From assembly GCF_017086465.1 (NCBI RefSeq), contig NZ_CP070961.1:2852001-2916000 (forward strand): a stretch of 64,000 nt of DNA. The letters are read 5' to 3'. The notes below the pieces were generated by a model. The model was given only the letters and a program-made list of their open reading frames with translations, was not told the origin of the DNA and did not search any database. Each line of letters opens with the position of its first letter. Position 1 is the stretch's first letter. The position numbers and the translations under genes are program-made. This document shows, piece by piece, positions 40,255 through 48,455 of this stretch. The DNA is from Nocardioides sp. zg-1228. GTDB lineage: Bacteria; Actinomycetota; Actinomycetes; Propionibacteriales; Nocardioidaceae.

Positions 40255-41260
40255 CCTCGCCGTTGACGGCCGGCACCAGCTCGATCCACACGCGACCGGC
40301 GGGCACCGTGAGGTCGCCCCGCTTGGTGGAGAGCTCGATCGCGCCGTTGAGGCCGTCCTTGCGCCAGGTGCCCTTCACCACGCGGCCGCCGTGGAAGAGC
40401 AGCGCGGTGCCCTTGCCCTCGAGCTTGGTCTCGGGCACCGGGTAGCCCGCGGGGTCGCGGTAGCCGGCGTCGCCGACCTCCACCCGCAGCACGAGCACCG
40501 ACTCGGCCGGGAAGTGGTCGCCCTCGGCGGCGTAGGAGTCGGTGTTGACGTAGCGGCCGCGCTGGAACTGCCAGCTGGTCGAGTGGGCGCCGAAGTCGGC
40601 GGTCAGCGTGCGGGCCTTGGCGCCCTTCGGCAGGTCGGCCGCGTCGCCCCACGGCAGGTAGGGCGGCGGCTCCTCGTCGGCCTTGACGCGCTTGGCGATC
40701 TCGCCCAGCCGGGCGAAGAGGTTGTAGGGGGCCGAGCGGGAGGTGTCCCGGTAGACCCCGGCGTCGCCCTCGGTGATCCACGGGATCCCGGCACCGTTGA
40801 TGCGCTTGATGGTGACGGCTGCGGCACCGCTGGTCACCACGGTGGCGCCCTCGGGCACGATCCCGATGTCGCTCGCGCGCATCGAGCGCACCGGTCCGAT
40901 GGAGCCGGGCACCTGGGAGTAGTAGAACGCCGCCAGCCGGGTGTAGCCGCCCTCGACGAGCTCCTCGACGACCAGGTCGGCGGAGCCGAGCCCGACCTGC
41001 GGGGCGCTCGAGGACGTGTTGTCGACCTTGGTGACGAGGACCGGGTGCTTGGGCGCGTCGCCCTTGCGCTCCAGGCCGGTGAGGGGCCAGTAGCTCGGCT
41101 CCGGCGGGGCCTCGGTGGTCTCCGACGGGCTCGGCTCGGCCGAGGCCGATCCGCTCGTCGGCTCGTCGTCGCCGCCGCTGCACGCGGTGAGGACCAGCAC
41201 GCTCGCTGCGAGCGTGGCGACGACGGCCCGGAAGGACGAGGTGGGACGACGGTGACGCAC
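40238..41260 (-). CDS. DUF3048 lipoprotein (YerB-like)
   Basis: The 340-aa protein has a lipoprotein signal peptide with lipobox LTAC and a Ser/Pro/Thr-rich linker. Two DUF3048 domains follow: HPVLVTKVDNTSSSAPQVGLGSADLVVEELVEGGYTRLAAFYYSQ..IGPVRSMRASD, and the C-terminal DUF3048_C (RVWIELVPAV). GTG 41260 is chosen because GGAG lies 5 nt upstream and it gives a compact signal peptide. Function unknown; it is envelope-located. Confidence 0.88.
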   Translation of the reverse strand: MRHRRPTSSFRAVVATLAASVLVLTACSGGDDEPTSGSASAEPSPSETTEAPPEPSYWPLTGLERKGDAPKHPVLVTKVDNTSSSAPQVGLGSADLVVEELVEGGYTRLAAFYYSQVPGSIGPVRSMRASDIGIVPEGATVVTSGAAAVTIKRINGAGIPWITEGDAGVYRDTSRSAPYNLFARLGEIAKRVKADEEPPPYLPWGDAADLPKGAKARTLTADFGAHSTSWQFQRGRYVNTDSYAAEGDHFPAESVLVLRVEVGDAGYRDPAGYPVPETKLEGKGTALLFHGGRVVKGTWRKDGLNGAIELSTKRGDLTVPAGRVWIELVPAVNGEVTFAK

Positions 41261-41322
41261 GGTGACTCCGATCGAACGGGGGTGCCGGGCCTGGGCCCGC
41301 GGGGGCATCTGGAAAGTCTGGA

Positions 41323-41354
41323 GGCGCGCCCTCCCTGATCGGGGAAGGCGCGCC
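41323..41354 (-). terminator. Hairpin between nlpC and the DUF3048 gene
   Basis: Two GGCGCGCC boxes flank TTCCC/GGGAG, giving a ~13-bp stem with a short loop. It lies 60-90 bp after the NlpC/P60 stop on the same strand. Confidence 0.65.
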
Positions 41355-41415
41355 ACAGGGTAGATCAGCAGGAACTGCCTACCAATCCGAGCCTGTCGCC
41401 CGGGTGGCGGCCCGC

Positions 41416-42045
41416 TCAGGCGCGTCGCAGGGTGCCGCCGAACCAGCTCGGCGTCCAGGCCGTGGCGACCCGGACCCGCTGGCCGGTGCCGGGGGCGTGC
41501 AGCATCTGGGCCTTCCCGCCGACCCAGCGGAGGAAGATCGCAGCGTGGTAGACCCCGCCGCCGCCGTAGAAGAACATCAGGTCGCCGGAGCGCATGCTGC
41601 CCTTCGCGATGCGGCGGGCGTGGGCCGCCTGGGCGCGCGAGGTGCGGGGCACGGCGAAGCCGGCACGGCTGTAGCTGTAGCGGATCAGCCCGGAGCAGTC
41701 GAAGCGGTCCGGCCCGGCGGCGCCGTACGCGTAGGCGTCACCGCGCTGGCGCATGGCGATGTTGCGGGCGGCCAGCACCCGGCTGTCGACGCGGCGCTTG
41801 GCGCTGAGGCGCGCCGACGTGCGCGCGTGCTTGCGCGGGGTCCGCTTGGCGCTCCGGTCGTGGGAGCTCCGGTCCTGGGGACTCCGGTTCATGTCGTCGC
41901 TGGTGGTGCGCGTGCTGGTGGTGCGGTCGGACTGGCCGGCGCCCGGGGCGGCCGTGGCGGGCAGGGCGCTCATCGTCGATCCGGCGAGGCCGAGCCCGGC
42001 GAGGGCGAGCGCGCAGGCTCGCGCCACACGAGTGGTCGTAGGCAT
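41416..42045 (-). CDS. NlpC/P60 (C40) family cell-wall hydrolase
   Basis: The 209-aa secreted protein has a signal peptide (~1-33, ending PATAAPG), a basic Ser/Arg-rich linker, and an NlpC/P60 domain. The catalytic Cys is in DRFDCSGLIRYSY near residue 117 and the His in VYHAAIFLRW. It should cleave peptidoglycan stem peptides. The long 5' leader carries a c-di-AMP riboswitch, in keeping with cell-wall hydrolases of this class in actinobacteria. Confidence 0.92.
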   Translation of the reverse strand: MPTTTRVARACALALAGLGLAGSTMSALPATAAPGAGQSDRTTSTRTTSDDMNRSPQDRSSHDRSAKRTPRKHARTSARLSAKRRVDSRVLAARNIAMRQRGDAYAYGAAGPDRFDCSGLIRYSYSRAGFAVPRTSRAQAAHARRIAKGSMRSGDLMFFYGGGGVYHAAIFLRWVGGKAQMLHAPGTGQRVRVATAWTPSWFGGTLRRA

Positions 42046-42079
42046 GGTTGTTCCTTTCCACGCCTGTGAGGTGAGCTGT

Positions 42080-42245
42080 CGGGCTAGGGCAGGAAGGTGC
42101 CCCGCCCCGTCCTCCGAGGGAGTCCGGTGGCTTCGCCCCGAGCCGGTCGACGACCGGCGCTGGAACCTGTGGGTCCCCCACTCCTGCCCTGGTGCTGTCG
42201 GGGGTGTCGTCCCGGCCGGGCAGGACTCGGCGTACTCCGGGACGG
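42080..42245 (-). promoter_or_regulatory. c-di-AMP (ydaO/yuaA) riboswitch of the NlpC/P60 gene
   Basis: On the minus strand, the leader contains in order TACGCCGAGTCC (42233-42222), GGGGGACCCA (42179-42170), and GGGGCGAAGCC (42140-42130) close to a hairpin (GCCGGTCGTCGACCGGC). These match the conserved elements of the ydaO aptamer, which switches off cell-wall hydrolase expression when c-di-AMP binds. Exact ends and an expression platform were not resolved. Confidence 0.8.
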
Positions 42246-42297
42246 TTGGGTCTCTCGACCTCCTCCAACGTGACAGGACGACCGGGCAGATCCAAAC

Positions 42298-42330
42298 CGG
42301 CCACGACCCCTGAGGCAGGGATCGTGGCCG
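42298..42330 (-). terminator. Hairpin terminator after the SDR gene
   Basis: CGGCCACGA pairs with TCGTGGCCG around an inner CCCTG-AGG-CAGGG stem. It lies 21-53 bp past the SDR stop. Confidence 0.65.
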
Positions 42331-42350
42331 ATCTCACGCGGAGGAGGGGC

Positions 42351-43118
42351 TCAGCCCAGCTTGCGGCCCCCGTCGACGTACAACGTCTGACCGGTGATGA
42401 ACGACGCCTCGTCGCTGCAGAGGAACGCCGCGGCCGCGGCGATGTCCTCGGGCTGGCCCACGCGCCGCACCGGGGTGGCCTCGGCGTTGAGCCGCTGCAG
42501 CTCCTCGGGCTCCATCTTGAGCCGGCGGGCGGTGGCGTCGGTCATCTCGGTGACGATGAATCCCGGTGCGATGGCGTTGGCGGTGATGCCGAAGGGGCCG
42601 AGCTCGATGCCCAGCGTGCGGGTGAGGCCCTGGATGCCCATCTTGGCGGCCGAGTAGTTGGCCTGGCCGCGGTTGCCCAGCGCCGAGACGCTGGAGAGGT
42701 TGAGGATCTTGCCGTACTTCTGCTCCACGAACCGCGACTGCGCGGCCTTGGTCATGTTGAAGACGCCCTTGAGGTGGACGTTCATCACGATGTCCCAGTC
42801 GTCCTCGGTCATCTTGAAGAGCAGGTTGTCGCGGGTGACGCCGGCGTTGTTGACCAGCACGTGGATGCCGCCGAGCTCGTCGACGACCCGCTGCACGGCG
42901 GCCTCGGCGGCGGCCGAGTCGACGACGTCGCAGCCGATGCCGACGGCGCGCGCACCCTCGGCGAGGTCGAGGCGGCCGGCGGCCTCCTGGGCGGCGGACT
43001 CGTCGAGGTCGAGGATCGCGATCGAGGCGCCCTCGCTCGCCAGGCGCTGCGCGATGCCGAACCCGATGCCTCGGGCGGCTCCGGTGATGACGGCTACGCG
43101 GCGGTCGAATCGACCCAT
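42351..43118 (-). CDS. fabG: 3-oxoacyl-ACP reductase-like short-chain dehydrogenase
   Basis: The 255-aa SDR has TGAARGIGFGIAQ for NAD(P) binding at residues ~12-24, NNAGVTRDN, the catalytic Ser in LNLSSVSALGNRGQANYSAAKMG with Tyr and Lys, and IAPGFIVTEMT. AGGAG lies 7 nt before the ATG. It belongs to the FabG-like group, but the substrate (fatty acyl-ACP or an acetoacetyl-CoA) is uncertain. Confidence 0.85.
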   Translation of the reverse strand: MGRFDRRVAVITGAARGIGFGIAQRLASEGASIAILDLDESAAQEAAGRLDLAEGARAVGIGCDVVDSAAAEAAVQRVVDELGGIHVLVNNAGVTRDNLLFKMTEDDWDIVMNVHLKGVFNMTKAAQSRFVEQKYGKILNLSSVSALGNRGQANYSAAKMGIQGLTRTLGIELGPFGITANAIAPGFIVTEMTDATARRLKMEPEELQRLNAEATPVRRVGQPEDIAAAAAFLCSDEASFITGQTLYVDGGRKLG

Positions 43119-43238
43119 CTCGTGACTCCTCAGGACTGGGCGGCTGTCTGTCGTGAGGGTAGTGCGTGGGCCGGGGCGGGGCTCCCCCGCGGTGGGGAGA
43201 TCCGGTGCATCTCGCTCGCGCGCCGTCGTCCGGTGCCC

Positions 43239-43244
43239 TAGCCT
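43239..43244 (+). promoter_or_regulatory. -10 box TAGCCT, leaderless promoter of the PAP2 gene
   Basis: TAGCCT lies 7 nt before ATG 43252. Confidence 0.6.
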
Positions 43245-43251
43245 GCCAGCC

Positions 43252-44304
43252 ATGGCACGGGGCGACTTCCGCGGCGCGATGGGCGTCGCGGCCGCGATGG
43301 CGGTCGCCACGTGGGCGGTCGCCGCCACCCACGACCTGCCGGTGCGCGACCCCGACGGCGTCTCGGTCCCGACGTGGGTGCGGCTGCCGCTCATCGTGCT
43401 CCTCGCCGTCCTGCTCGACGCGGTGCCGCGGTGGGTGGCCGGTGCGCGGGCCACGCCCCGCCCGGGGGCGTGGACGGCCCTGCGCACCGTGCTCCGCGAC
43501 CGCTGGACCCGCGACCAGGTGTGGTTCACGGTGAGCGGCCTCGCGGCCTGGTACGTCTCCTACGTCGCCTTCCGCAACCTCAAGGGCTATCTCCCCTTCG
43601 TCGACGACCGGCTGTGGGACACCGAGCTGGCGCGCCTCGACCGGCTGCTCTGGCTGGGTCACGACCCCGCCGGCGTGCTGCACGACGTGCTCGGCACCGG
43701 GTGGGCGGCGTGGGTGCTGTCCGGCGTCTACGTGCTGTGGATCGGGCTGGTGCCGGCGGCGCTGGCGATCGCGCTGGTGTGGACCCGGCGCTCGGCCGCG
43801 GGCGCGCTCTACGTCACGGCGGTGTCGTTCAACTGGATGCTCGGCGTGGCGGTCTACTACCTGGTCCCCTCGCTCGGCCCGGTCTACTCGCGGCCCCAGC
43901 AGTTCGCCGACCTGCCCCACACCTTCAACACCGACGTGCAGGACCTGCTGCTCAGCGACCGCGTCGCCGTGCTGGCCGGAGCCTGGGACACCCGCGCCGT
44001 GCAGACGGTGGCGGCGTTCGCGTCCCTGCACGTGGCCATCACGGTGACCACCTGCCTGGTGATGGAGCTGTTGCGGCTGCCGCGCCCGGTGCGGGTGGCC
44101 GGGTGGGTCTTCGCCGGGCTCACCTGCCTGTCCACGGTCTACCTCGGGTGGCACTTCTTCGTCGACGTGATCGGCGGGGCGCTGGTCGGCACGCTCGCGC
44201 TGGTGCTCGCGGCCTGGGTGACCGGCCACCCGCTGCGTCGGCGGGAGCGGCCGTGGTCGCGCGCCTCGGCCCGCGACCGCGCCGACGAGGCGATGGCCTC
44301 CTAG
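43252..44304 (+). CDS. PAP2-superfamily membrane phosphatase (AUR1-like)
   Basis: The 350-aa membrane protein has about six transmembrane helices. Catalytic motifs are ASLHVAI near residue 262 (the SGH position) and STVYLGWHFFVDVIGGALVG near 295-315 (His and Asp). This pattern matches the PAP2_3 group that includes inositolphosphotransferase-like enzymes. It may dephosphorylate or exchange head groups of membrane lipids; the substrate is unknown. Confidence 0.84.
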   Translation: MARGDFRGAMGVAAAMAVATWAVAATHDLPVRDPDGVSVPTWVRLPLIVLLAVLLDAVPRWVAGARATPRPGAWTALRTVLRDRWTRDQVWFTVSGLAAWYVSYVAFRNLKGYLPFVDDRLWDTELARLDRLLWLGHDPAGVLHDVLGTGWAAWVLSGVYVLWIGLVPAALAIALVWTRRSAAGALYVTAVSFNWMLGVAVYYLVPSLGPVYSRPQQFADLPHTFNTDVQDLLLSDRVAVLAGAWDTRAVQTVAAFASLHVAITVTTCLVMELLRLPRPVRVAGWVFAGLTCLSTVYLGWHFFVDVIGGALVGTLALVLAAWVTGHPLRRRERPWSRASARDRADEAMAS

Positions 44305-44325
44305 GCGCGGAGAGCGTCCCGCAGA

Positions 44326-44814
44326 CTAGGCGGACCGCCCCTCGCGAGCGGTGCGCTCGTCGAACTTCTCTCGGGCGTGGGCGATCTGGTGCTGATGCAG
44401 CTCGGTCCAGTGCACCAGGGACTGGATGATCTCGAGCAGCGTGCACCCCAGCGCGGTCAGCCGGTACTCGACGCGGGGCGGCACCTCCGGGTGCACGGTG
44501 CGCCCGACGAGCCCGTCGCGCTCGAGGTGGCGCAGCGTGACGGTCAGCATGCGCTGGCTGATCCCGTCGATCTCCCTGCGCAACTCGTTGAAGCGCATCG
44601 TGCGCCGCTCCAGCAGCGCGATCACGAGCAGCGACCACTTGTCGGCGATCCGGTCGAGGATCTGCCGCACCTCGCATCCCTCGCGCACGTCCCACTGGAA
44701 GGCGTCCGGGCAGCCGCACTCGGCGGCCTCGTCCACCGTGGTCACCTCACGGGAACTAGGTGACTTCGAAGTGCCTACTTCCGTCATCAGTCCATCGTCC
44801 TCACGATGAGACAT
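44326..44814 (-). CDS. HxlR-family transcriptional regulator
   Basis: The 162-aa winged-helix regulator contains WDVREGCEVRQILDRIADKWSLLVIALLERRTMRFNELRREIDGISQRMLTVTLRHLERDGLV, the HxlR core. Cys residues (CGCPDAF, EGCEVRQ) might act as redox switches. An ATG at 44814 or at 44787 could start it. It is divergent from an MFS pump with a GGTTAC palindrome in between, so it is probably that pump's repressor. Confidence 0.88.
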   Translation of the reverse strand: MSHREDDGLMTEVGTSKSPSSREVTTVDEAAECGCPDAFQWDVREGCEVRQILDRIADKWSLLVIALLERRTMRFNELRREIDGISQRMLTVTLRHLERDGLVGRTVHPEVPPRVEYRLTALGCTLLEIIQSLVHWTELHQHQIAHAREKFDERTAREGRSA

Positions 44815-44831
44815 GGTTACAAGTGGTAACC
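44815..44831. promoter_or_regulatory. Candidate HxlR operator GGTTAC-N5-GTAACC
   Basis: Perfect 6-bp arms lie between the divergent HxlR gene (start 44814) and the MFS gene (start 44859). Confidence 0.65.
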
Positions 44832-44858
44832 GAGACACGAATCGGAACTGGAGGCATC

Positions 44859-46271
44859 GTGACCGACCGGGCCATGGAGACGGGGGCCGACCGAGCGAGC
44901 ACGCTCCGGTCCTGGGGCCTGCTGATGGTCGTCTGCGGGGCACTGTTCCTCGAGGGCATCGACATCGCCATGCTGAACGTTGCGGTGCCGGTCATCGCGG
45001 CCGACGTCGGGCTGACCGCCGGCACGGCGCACTGGGTGATCAGCGCCTACGTGCTCGGCTATGCCGGGTTCATGCTGCTCGGCGGACGGACCGCCGACCT
45101 CGCCGGCCGGCGCCGCGTGTTCCTGCTCGCGCTGGTCATCTTCGTCGCCTTCTCGGTGCTCGGGGGCCTGGCGACGGCGGACTGGGTGCTGGTCCTGGCT
45201 CGGTTCGCGACCGGTGTGTCCGCCGGTTTCCTGACGCCCGCCGGGTTCGGCATCGTCGTCACCACCTTCCCCGAGGGGCCGCTGCGCGACCGAGCGCTGG
45301 TCGTCTACGGCTCGGTCGGGGCGGCGGGTTTCGTGCTCGGCACGGTCGCGGGCGGCGTACTGGCGTCGGCGAGCTGGCGGCTGGTCTTCTTCGGCCCGGC
45401 CGTCCTCGGCCTGGTCCTGCTGGTCGCCGGCGCGAGGCTGATCCGGCCCGACGAGCACGACGGCCCACCCGGAGGCTTCGACGTGGCGGGGGCCCTCACC
45501 GCGACCGCCGGGATGGTGGCTGTCGTCTACGCGGTGATCACCGTCGGCGAGGGCGGCGCGCTCGGCGCCGCGGTCCTCGTCGTCGGCGCGGCGGTGGTGC
45601 TCCTCGGGGCCTTCGTCGCGATCGAGTCCCGCCACTCCTCGCCACTGCTCCGCTTGGGGATGCTGCGCGAGGGCCTCCTCCTGCACGCGAGCCTCGCCGG
45701 CCTGCTCTTCATGGGCGCCTTCTTCGGCTTCCAGTTCGCCGTCACCCTCTACCTCCAGGACCTGCGGGGCTGGAGCCCGCTCGAGGCGGGTCTCACCTTC
45801 GCGATCATGGGCCTGGACCTGGTGGCCGCGCCGCTGCTGACGCCGTCGCTGGTCCGCCGCTTCGGCGCCGCCCGGGTGATGACCGCCGGCCTCGTCGCGG
45901 CCGCCGTCGCGTTCGGCCGCCTGCTCGGGCTCGGGAACGACTGGTCCTACGTGGACTTCCTGCCGAGCCTGCTGCTGGTCGCCGCGGCGTTCGCCCTGGT
46001 CTACGGACCGCTGACCTCGCTGGCCGCCGAGGGGGTGCCGGAGGCCGAGCAGGGCTCCGCCGGTGGCGTCGTCTACACCGCGTTCCAGTTCGGCGGGGCG
46101 CTCGGCCTGGCGGGCGTCACGGTCGCGCTGGGCGCAGGCCACGCCGACGGGGCCGCCCTCGGCGACTACCAGCGGGCGCTCGTCGTGCCCACGCTGGCCG
46201 CGGTCGCAGCCGCGGTCGTCGGCGTGCTGGCGGTGGTGCGGCGTCGGGAGCGTACGACGTCGCCGGGGTGA
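44859..46271 (+). CDS. MFS drug-efflux transporter (EmrB/QacA type, DHA2)
   Basis: The 470-aa protein has about fourteen transmembrane segments. LNVAVPVIAADVGLTAGTAHWVISAYVLGYAGFMLLGGRTADLAGRRRVFL carries the DHA2 motifs, and GSVGAAGFVLGTVAGGVL is the antiporter motif C region. The GTG at 44859 follows GGAGGC. Regulation by the divergent HxlR protein through the palindrome is probable. Substrates are likely hydrophobic drugs. Confidence 0.9.
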   Translation: MTDRAMETGADRASTLRSWGLLMVVCGALFLEGIDIAMLNVAVPVIAADVGLTAGTAHWVISAYVLGYAGFMLLGGRTADLAGRRRVFLLALVIFVAFSVLGGLATADWVLVLARFATGVSAGFLTPAGFGIVVTTFPEGPLRDRALVVYGSVGAAGFVLGTVAGGVLASASWRLVFFGPAVLGLVLLVAGARLIRPDEHDGPPGGFDVAGALTATAGMVAVVYAVITVGEGGALGAAVLVVGAAVVLLGAFVAIESRHSSPLLRLGMLREGLLLHASLAGLLFMGAFFGFQFAVTLYLQDLRGWSPLEAGLTFAIMGLDLVAAPLLTPSLVRRFGAARVMTAGLVAAAVAFGRLLGLGNDWSYVDFLPSLLLVAAAFALVYGPLTSLAAEGVPEAEQGSAGGVVYTAFQFGGALGLAGVTVALGAGHADGAALGDYQRALVVPTLAAVAAAVVGVLAVVRRRERTTSPG

Positions 46272-46288
46272 GGTGGCGTCCCGTCCGG

Positions 46289-46702
46289 CTAGGAGTCGAG
46301 GGCAGCCCGCAACCGCTCGGCGTACGCCGCCGCCTCGCCCTCGGCGTACTTCGTGCGCGGCCAGAAGAAGCCGCGCAGCCCGTCGCCCTTGGTCCGCGGC
46401 ACCACGTGCAGGTGCAGGTGCGGCACCGACTGGCTGACCGTGTTGTTGATCGCGACGAACGACCCCTGCGCACCGAGGGCGTCCACCACCGCGGTCGCGA
46501 GCCGCTGGGCCGCGGCCAGGAACCCGTCGCGCTGGTCGGCCGGCAGGTCGGGCAGCGTCTCGAGGTGGGCACGCGGCACGAGCAGCACGTGGCCCTTGAA
46601 CACCGGCCGGGTGTCCAGGAAGGCGACCAGGTCGTCGGTCTCCAGCACCAGGTGCCCGGGCAGCTCGCCGGCGATGATCTGGCAGAACACGCATCCGTCC
46701 AC
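46289..46702 (-). CDS. HIT-family nucleotide hydrolase
   Basis: The 137-aa protein has CVFCQIIAGELPGHLVLETDDLVAFLDTRPVFKGHVLLVPRAH and the histidine triad SQSVPHLHLHVVPRTKGD. The His triad hydrolyses nucleoside monophosphate conjugates. The first Cys pair (CVFC) may bind zinc. The GTG start lies near a 32-bp repeat array, which occupies the upstream region. Confidence 0.93.
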   Translation of the reverse strand: MDGCVFCQIIAGELPGHLVLETDDLVAFLDTRPVFKGHVLLVPRAHLETLPDLPADQRDGFLAAAQRLATAVVDALGAQGSFVAINNTVSQSVPHLHLHVVPRTKGDGLRGFFWPRTKYAEGEAAAYAERLRAALDS

Positions 46703-46720
46703 CCCGCGGATGCTGCCAGA

Positions 46721-46799
46721 CGCGTCCTGACCCGCCCAGCCCGTCGAGTCGGCGCGTCCTGACCCGCCCAGCCCGTCCAGTCGGCCCGTCCTGACCCGA
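46721..46799 (+). repeat. 32-bp direct repeat array, left cluster
   Basis: About 2.5 units with 32-bp period begin at 46721, 46753 and 46785. Each contains CGTCCTGACCC, and the full units continue with GCCCAGCCCGTCGAGTCGG-type sequence. The array lies between the HIT gene and the leaderless gene at 46902. Confidence 0.85.
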
Positions 46800-46888
46800 G
46801 ATGCGGCCGGGACGGCAGGCGGCTCGAGGACGTTCCGAGGAATCCCCGATCGGCCGTCGGGGTGGGGCGTGGCCCCCGGAGCGCCACC

Positions 46889-46894
46889 TAGCCT
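46889..46894 (+). promoter_or_regulatory. -10 box TAGCCT, leaderless promoter
   Basis: TAGCCT lies 7 nt before GTG 46902. Confidence 0.6.
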
Positions 46895-46901
46895 CGAACG
46901 G

Positions 46902-47525
46902 GTGCAGACCTTCCTCCCCTACCCCGACTTCGAGGCGTCGGCGCGGGCGCTGGACCAGAAGCGGCTGGGCAAGCAACGGGTGGAGACCATCCAGGTGGTG
47001 CGGGCGCTGACCGTGCCGGGCTACGGCTGGGCCAACCACCCGGCGACGCTGATGTGGAAGGGCCACGAGGAGGCGCTCGGGCGCTACGGCCTCACCTGCT
47101 GCGTGGTGTGGCTCGAGCTCGGCTTCGGCGACACGTGCGCGGCGACGATCGCCGCCGACCTGGCCGAGGCCGGGATCACGAGCGTGCGTACGCAGCCCGA
47201 GCTCGCCGCGGCCGGCGCACTCCCGGCGTGGCTGGGCGACCCGGCTCTCCACCTGAGCCACCGCTCGGCGCTGGTGCGCAAGGATCCTGACCTCTACCGC
47301 GAGCGGTTTCCCGGCGTCCCCGACGACCTGCCCTACGCCTGGCCGGTCCGCTCCCCCGCCGTGCTCGAGGCCGAGCGCCGCCGGGAAGAGACCGCCGCGC
47401 GGCGCGAGCAGCGGGCGGCCGAACGACTCGTGGAGGAGGCCGAACGGGCCCGCCGGCGCCGCAGCCGGGCCGCGAAGAAGGGCTGGCGCACGCGGCGACA
47501 AGCCTCCACCGAGGACGCCGGCTGA
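46902..47525 (+). CDS. MSMEG_6728-family protein, related to pyrimidine-dimer glycosylases
   Basis: The 207-aa protein begins VQTFLPYPDFEASARALDQKRLGKQRVETIQVVRAL, followed by ANHPATLMWKGHEEALGRYGL. This resembles the small pyrimidine-dimer DNA glycosylase/lyase family (T4 DenV-like) found in mycobacteria and relatives. The last ~55 residues are a basic helical tail. DNA repair is a reasonable guess, not shown. It is flanked on both sides by copies of a 32-bp repeat family. Confidence 0.75.
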   Translation: MQTFLPYPDFEASARALDQKRLGKQRVETIQVVRALTVPGYGWANHPATLMWKGHEEALGRYGLTCCVVWLELGFGDTCAATIAADLAEAGITSVRTQPELAAAGALPAWLGDPALHLSHRSALVRKDPDLYRERFPGVPDDLPYAWPVRSPAVLEAERRREETAARREQRAAERLVEEAERARRRRSRAAKKGWRTRRQASTEDAG

Positions 47526-47532
47526 CCAAGCG

Positions 47533-47668
47533 GTCGAGTCGGCGCGTCTTGACGCGCCCAGCCCGTCGAGTCGGCGCATCTTGGCACAGGATGCGCCGAC
47601 TCGACCCCATCCGGCGGTCAGGGTGCGCCGCCTCGACCCGATCTGGCGGTCAGGATGCGCCGCCTCGG
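47533..47668. repeat. 32-bp repeat family, right cluster, with inverted copies and a 16-bp hairpin
   Basis: Two direct copies of GTCGAGTCGGCGC (47533 and 47565) are followed by inverted copies (GATGCGCCGACTCGAC at 47590-47605, then GGCGGTCAGG units at 47613 and 47645, again 32 bp apart). The copies at 47565-47580 and 47590-47605 are perfectly complementary over 16 bp, with loop TTGGCACAG, and can act as a terminator. Confidence 0.85.
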
Positions 47669-47745
47669 CTTTCCCGTTCCGGCCACGCGCCGGGCGCGGC
47701 GGTGTGAGGCTTGCCCCTCAGCACACCCGATCCCGTGGGGGGACC

Positions 47746-48441
47746 ATGCTCGACACGATCGTCCGCGCGCTTGCGCTGGCCGTGGTGGCGCTCGGCCTGA
47801 GCGCCACCGCGCCGGCGCTGGCGTCCGCCGTCGTCGACCGCGACTGCGGCGACTTCGCCAGCCAGGCCGCCGCTCAGCACTTCTTCCTCGGAGCCGGCGC
47901 GGGCGACCCGCACCGCCTCGACGACGACGGCGACGGCGTCGCGTGCGAGTCCAACCCGTGCCCGTGCATCGGGCGGGGCACGACCTCGCCGCAGCAGCAC
48001 GCCGGCAACAGCCAGCAGCAAGGCCCGCGGACGTACCGCGAGACGGGCGACGTCGTACGCATCACCGACGGCGACACGCTGCGCGTGCGGCTGCGCAGCG
48101 GTGCCCACGTCTCGGTGCGCATGCTCGGCATCGACACCCCCGAGCGCGGCCGGTGCGGCGCGGACGCCGCGACCGCCAACCTGCGCCGGCTCGCGCCGGT
48201 CGGCTCGACGGTCACCCTCGTCTCCGACCGCACCCAGGCGGCGAAGGACCGCTACGGCCGGCTGCTGCGCTACGTCGGCCGCAAGGGCGGCTACGGCGAC
48301 CTGTCGTTCCGCCAAGCGTGGGACGGCCACACCCGGCCGTACGTGTTCGGCGGCAAGCCGGTGGCGCGGCACCGGGAGTACGTCCGCGCGATCGACCACG
48401 CCCGCACCCACGCCCGCGGCGCCTGGGCGTCCTGCTGGTGA
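47746..48441 (+). CDS. Secreted thermonuclease-like (SNase) protein with Excalibur domain
   Basis: The 231-aa exported protein has a signal peptide (~1-27). A calcium-binding Excalibur domain (DRDCGDFASQAAAQHFF..DPHRLDDDGDGVACESNPC) occupies ~30-75. A C-terminal SNase fold follows, with ITDGDTLRVRL, MLGIDTPERG (catalytic Arg/Glu region) and KDRYGRLLRYV. It should cleave DNA or RNA extracellularly. The next gene encodes an Imm-5-like protein. Confidence 0.9.
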   Translation: MLDTIVRALALAVVALGLSATAPALASAVVDRDCGDFASQAAAQHFFLGAGAGDPHRLDDDGDGVACESNPCPCIGRGTTSPQQHAGNSQQQGPRTYRETGDVVRITDGDTLRVRLRSGAHVSVRMLGIDTPERGRCGADAATANLRRLAPVGSTVTLVSDRTQAAKDRYGRLLRYVGRKGGYGDLSFRQAWDGHTRPYVFGGKPVARHREYVRAIDHARTHARGAWASCW

Positions 48442-48443
48442 CG

Positions 48444-48449
48444 TAGCGT
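48444..48449 (+). promoter_or_regulatory. -10 box TAGCGT, leaderless promoter of the Imm-5-like gene
   Basis: TAGCGT lies 6 nt before GTG 48456, so the gene may be expressed independently of the nuclease. Confidence 0.55.
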
Positions 48450-48455
48450 CGGCCC

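Noticed and set aside
44763..44772. Palindrome ACTTCGAAGT as a second HxlR operator
   Set aside because: It lies inside the HxlR coding region whichever start is used, and the GGTTAC palindrome is far better placed.
46721..46799. CRISPR array
   Set aside because: The 32-bp units are contiguous tandem repeats without unique spacers, and no cas genes are near.
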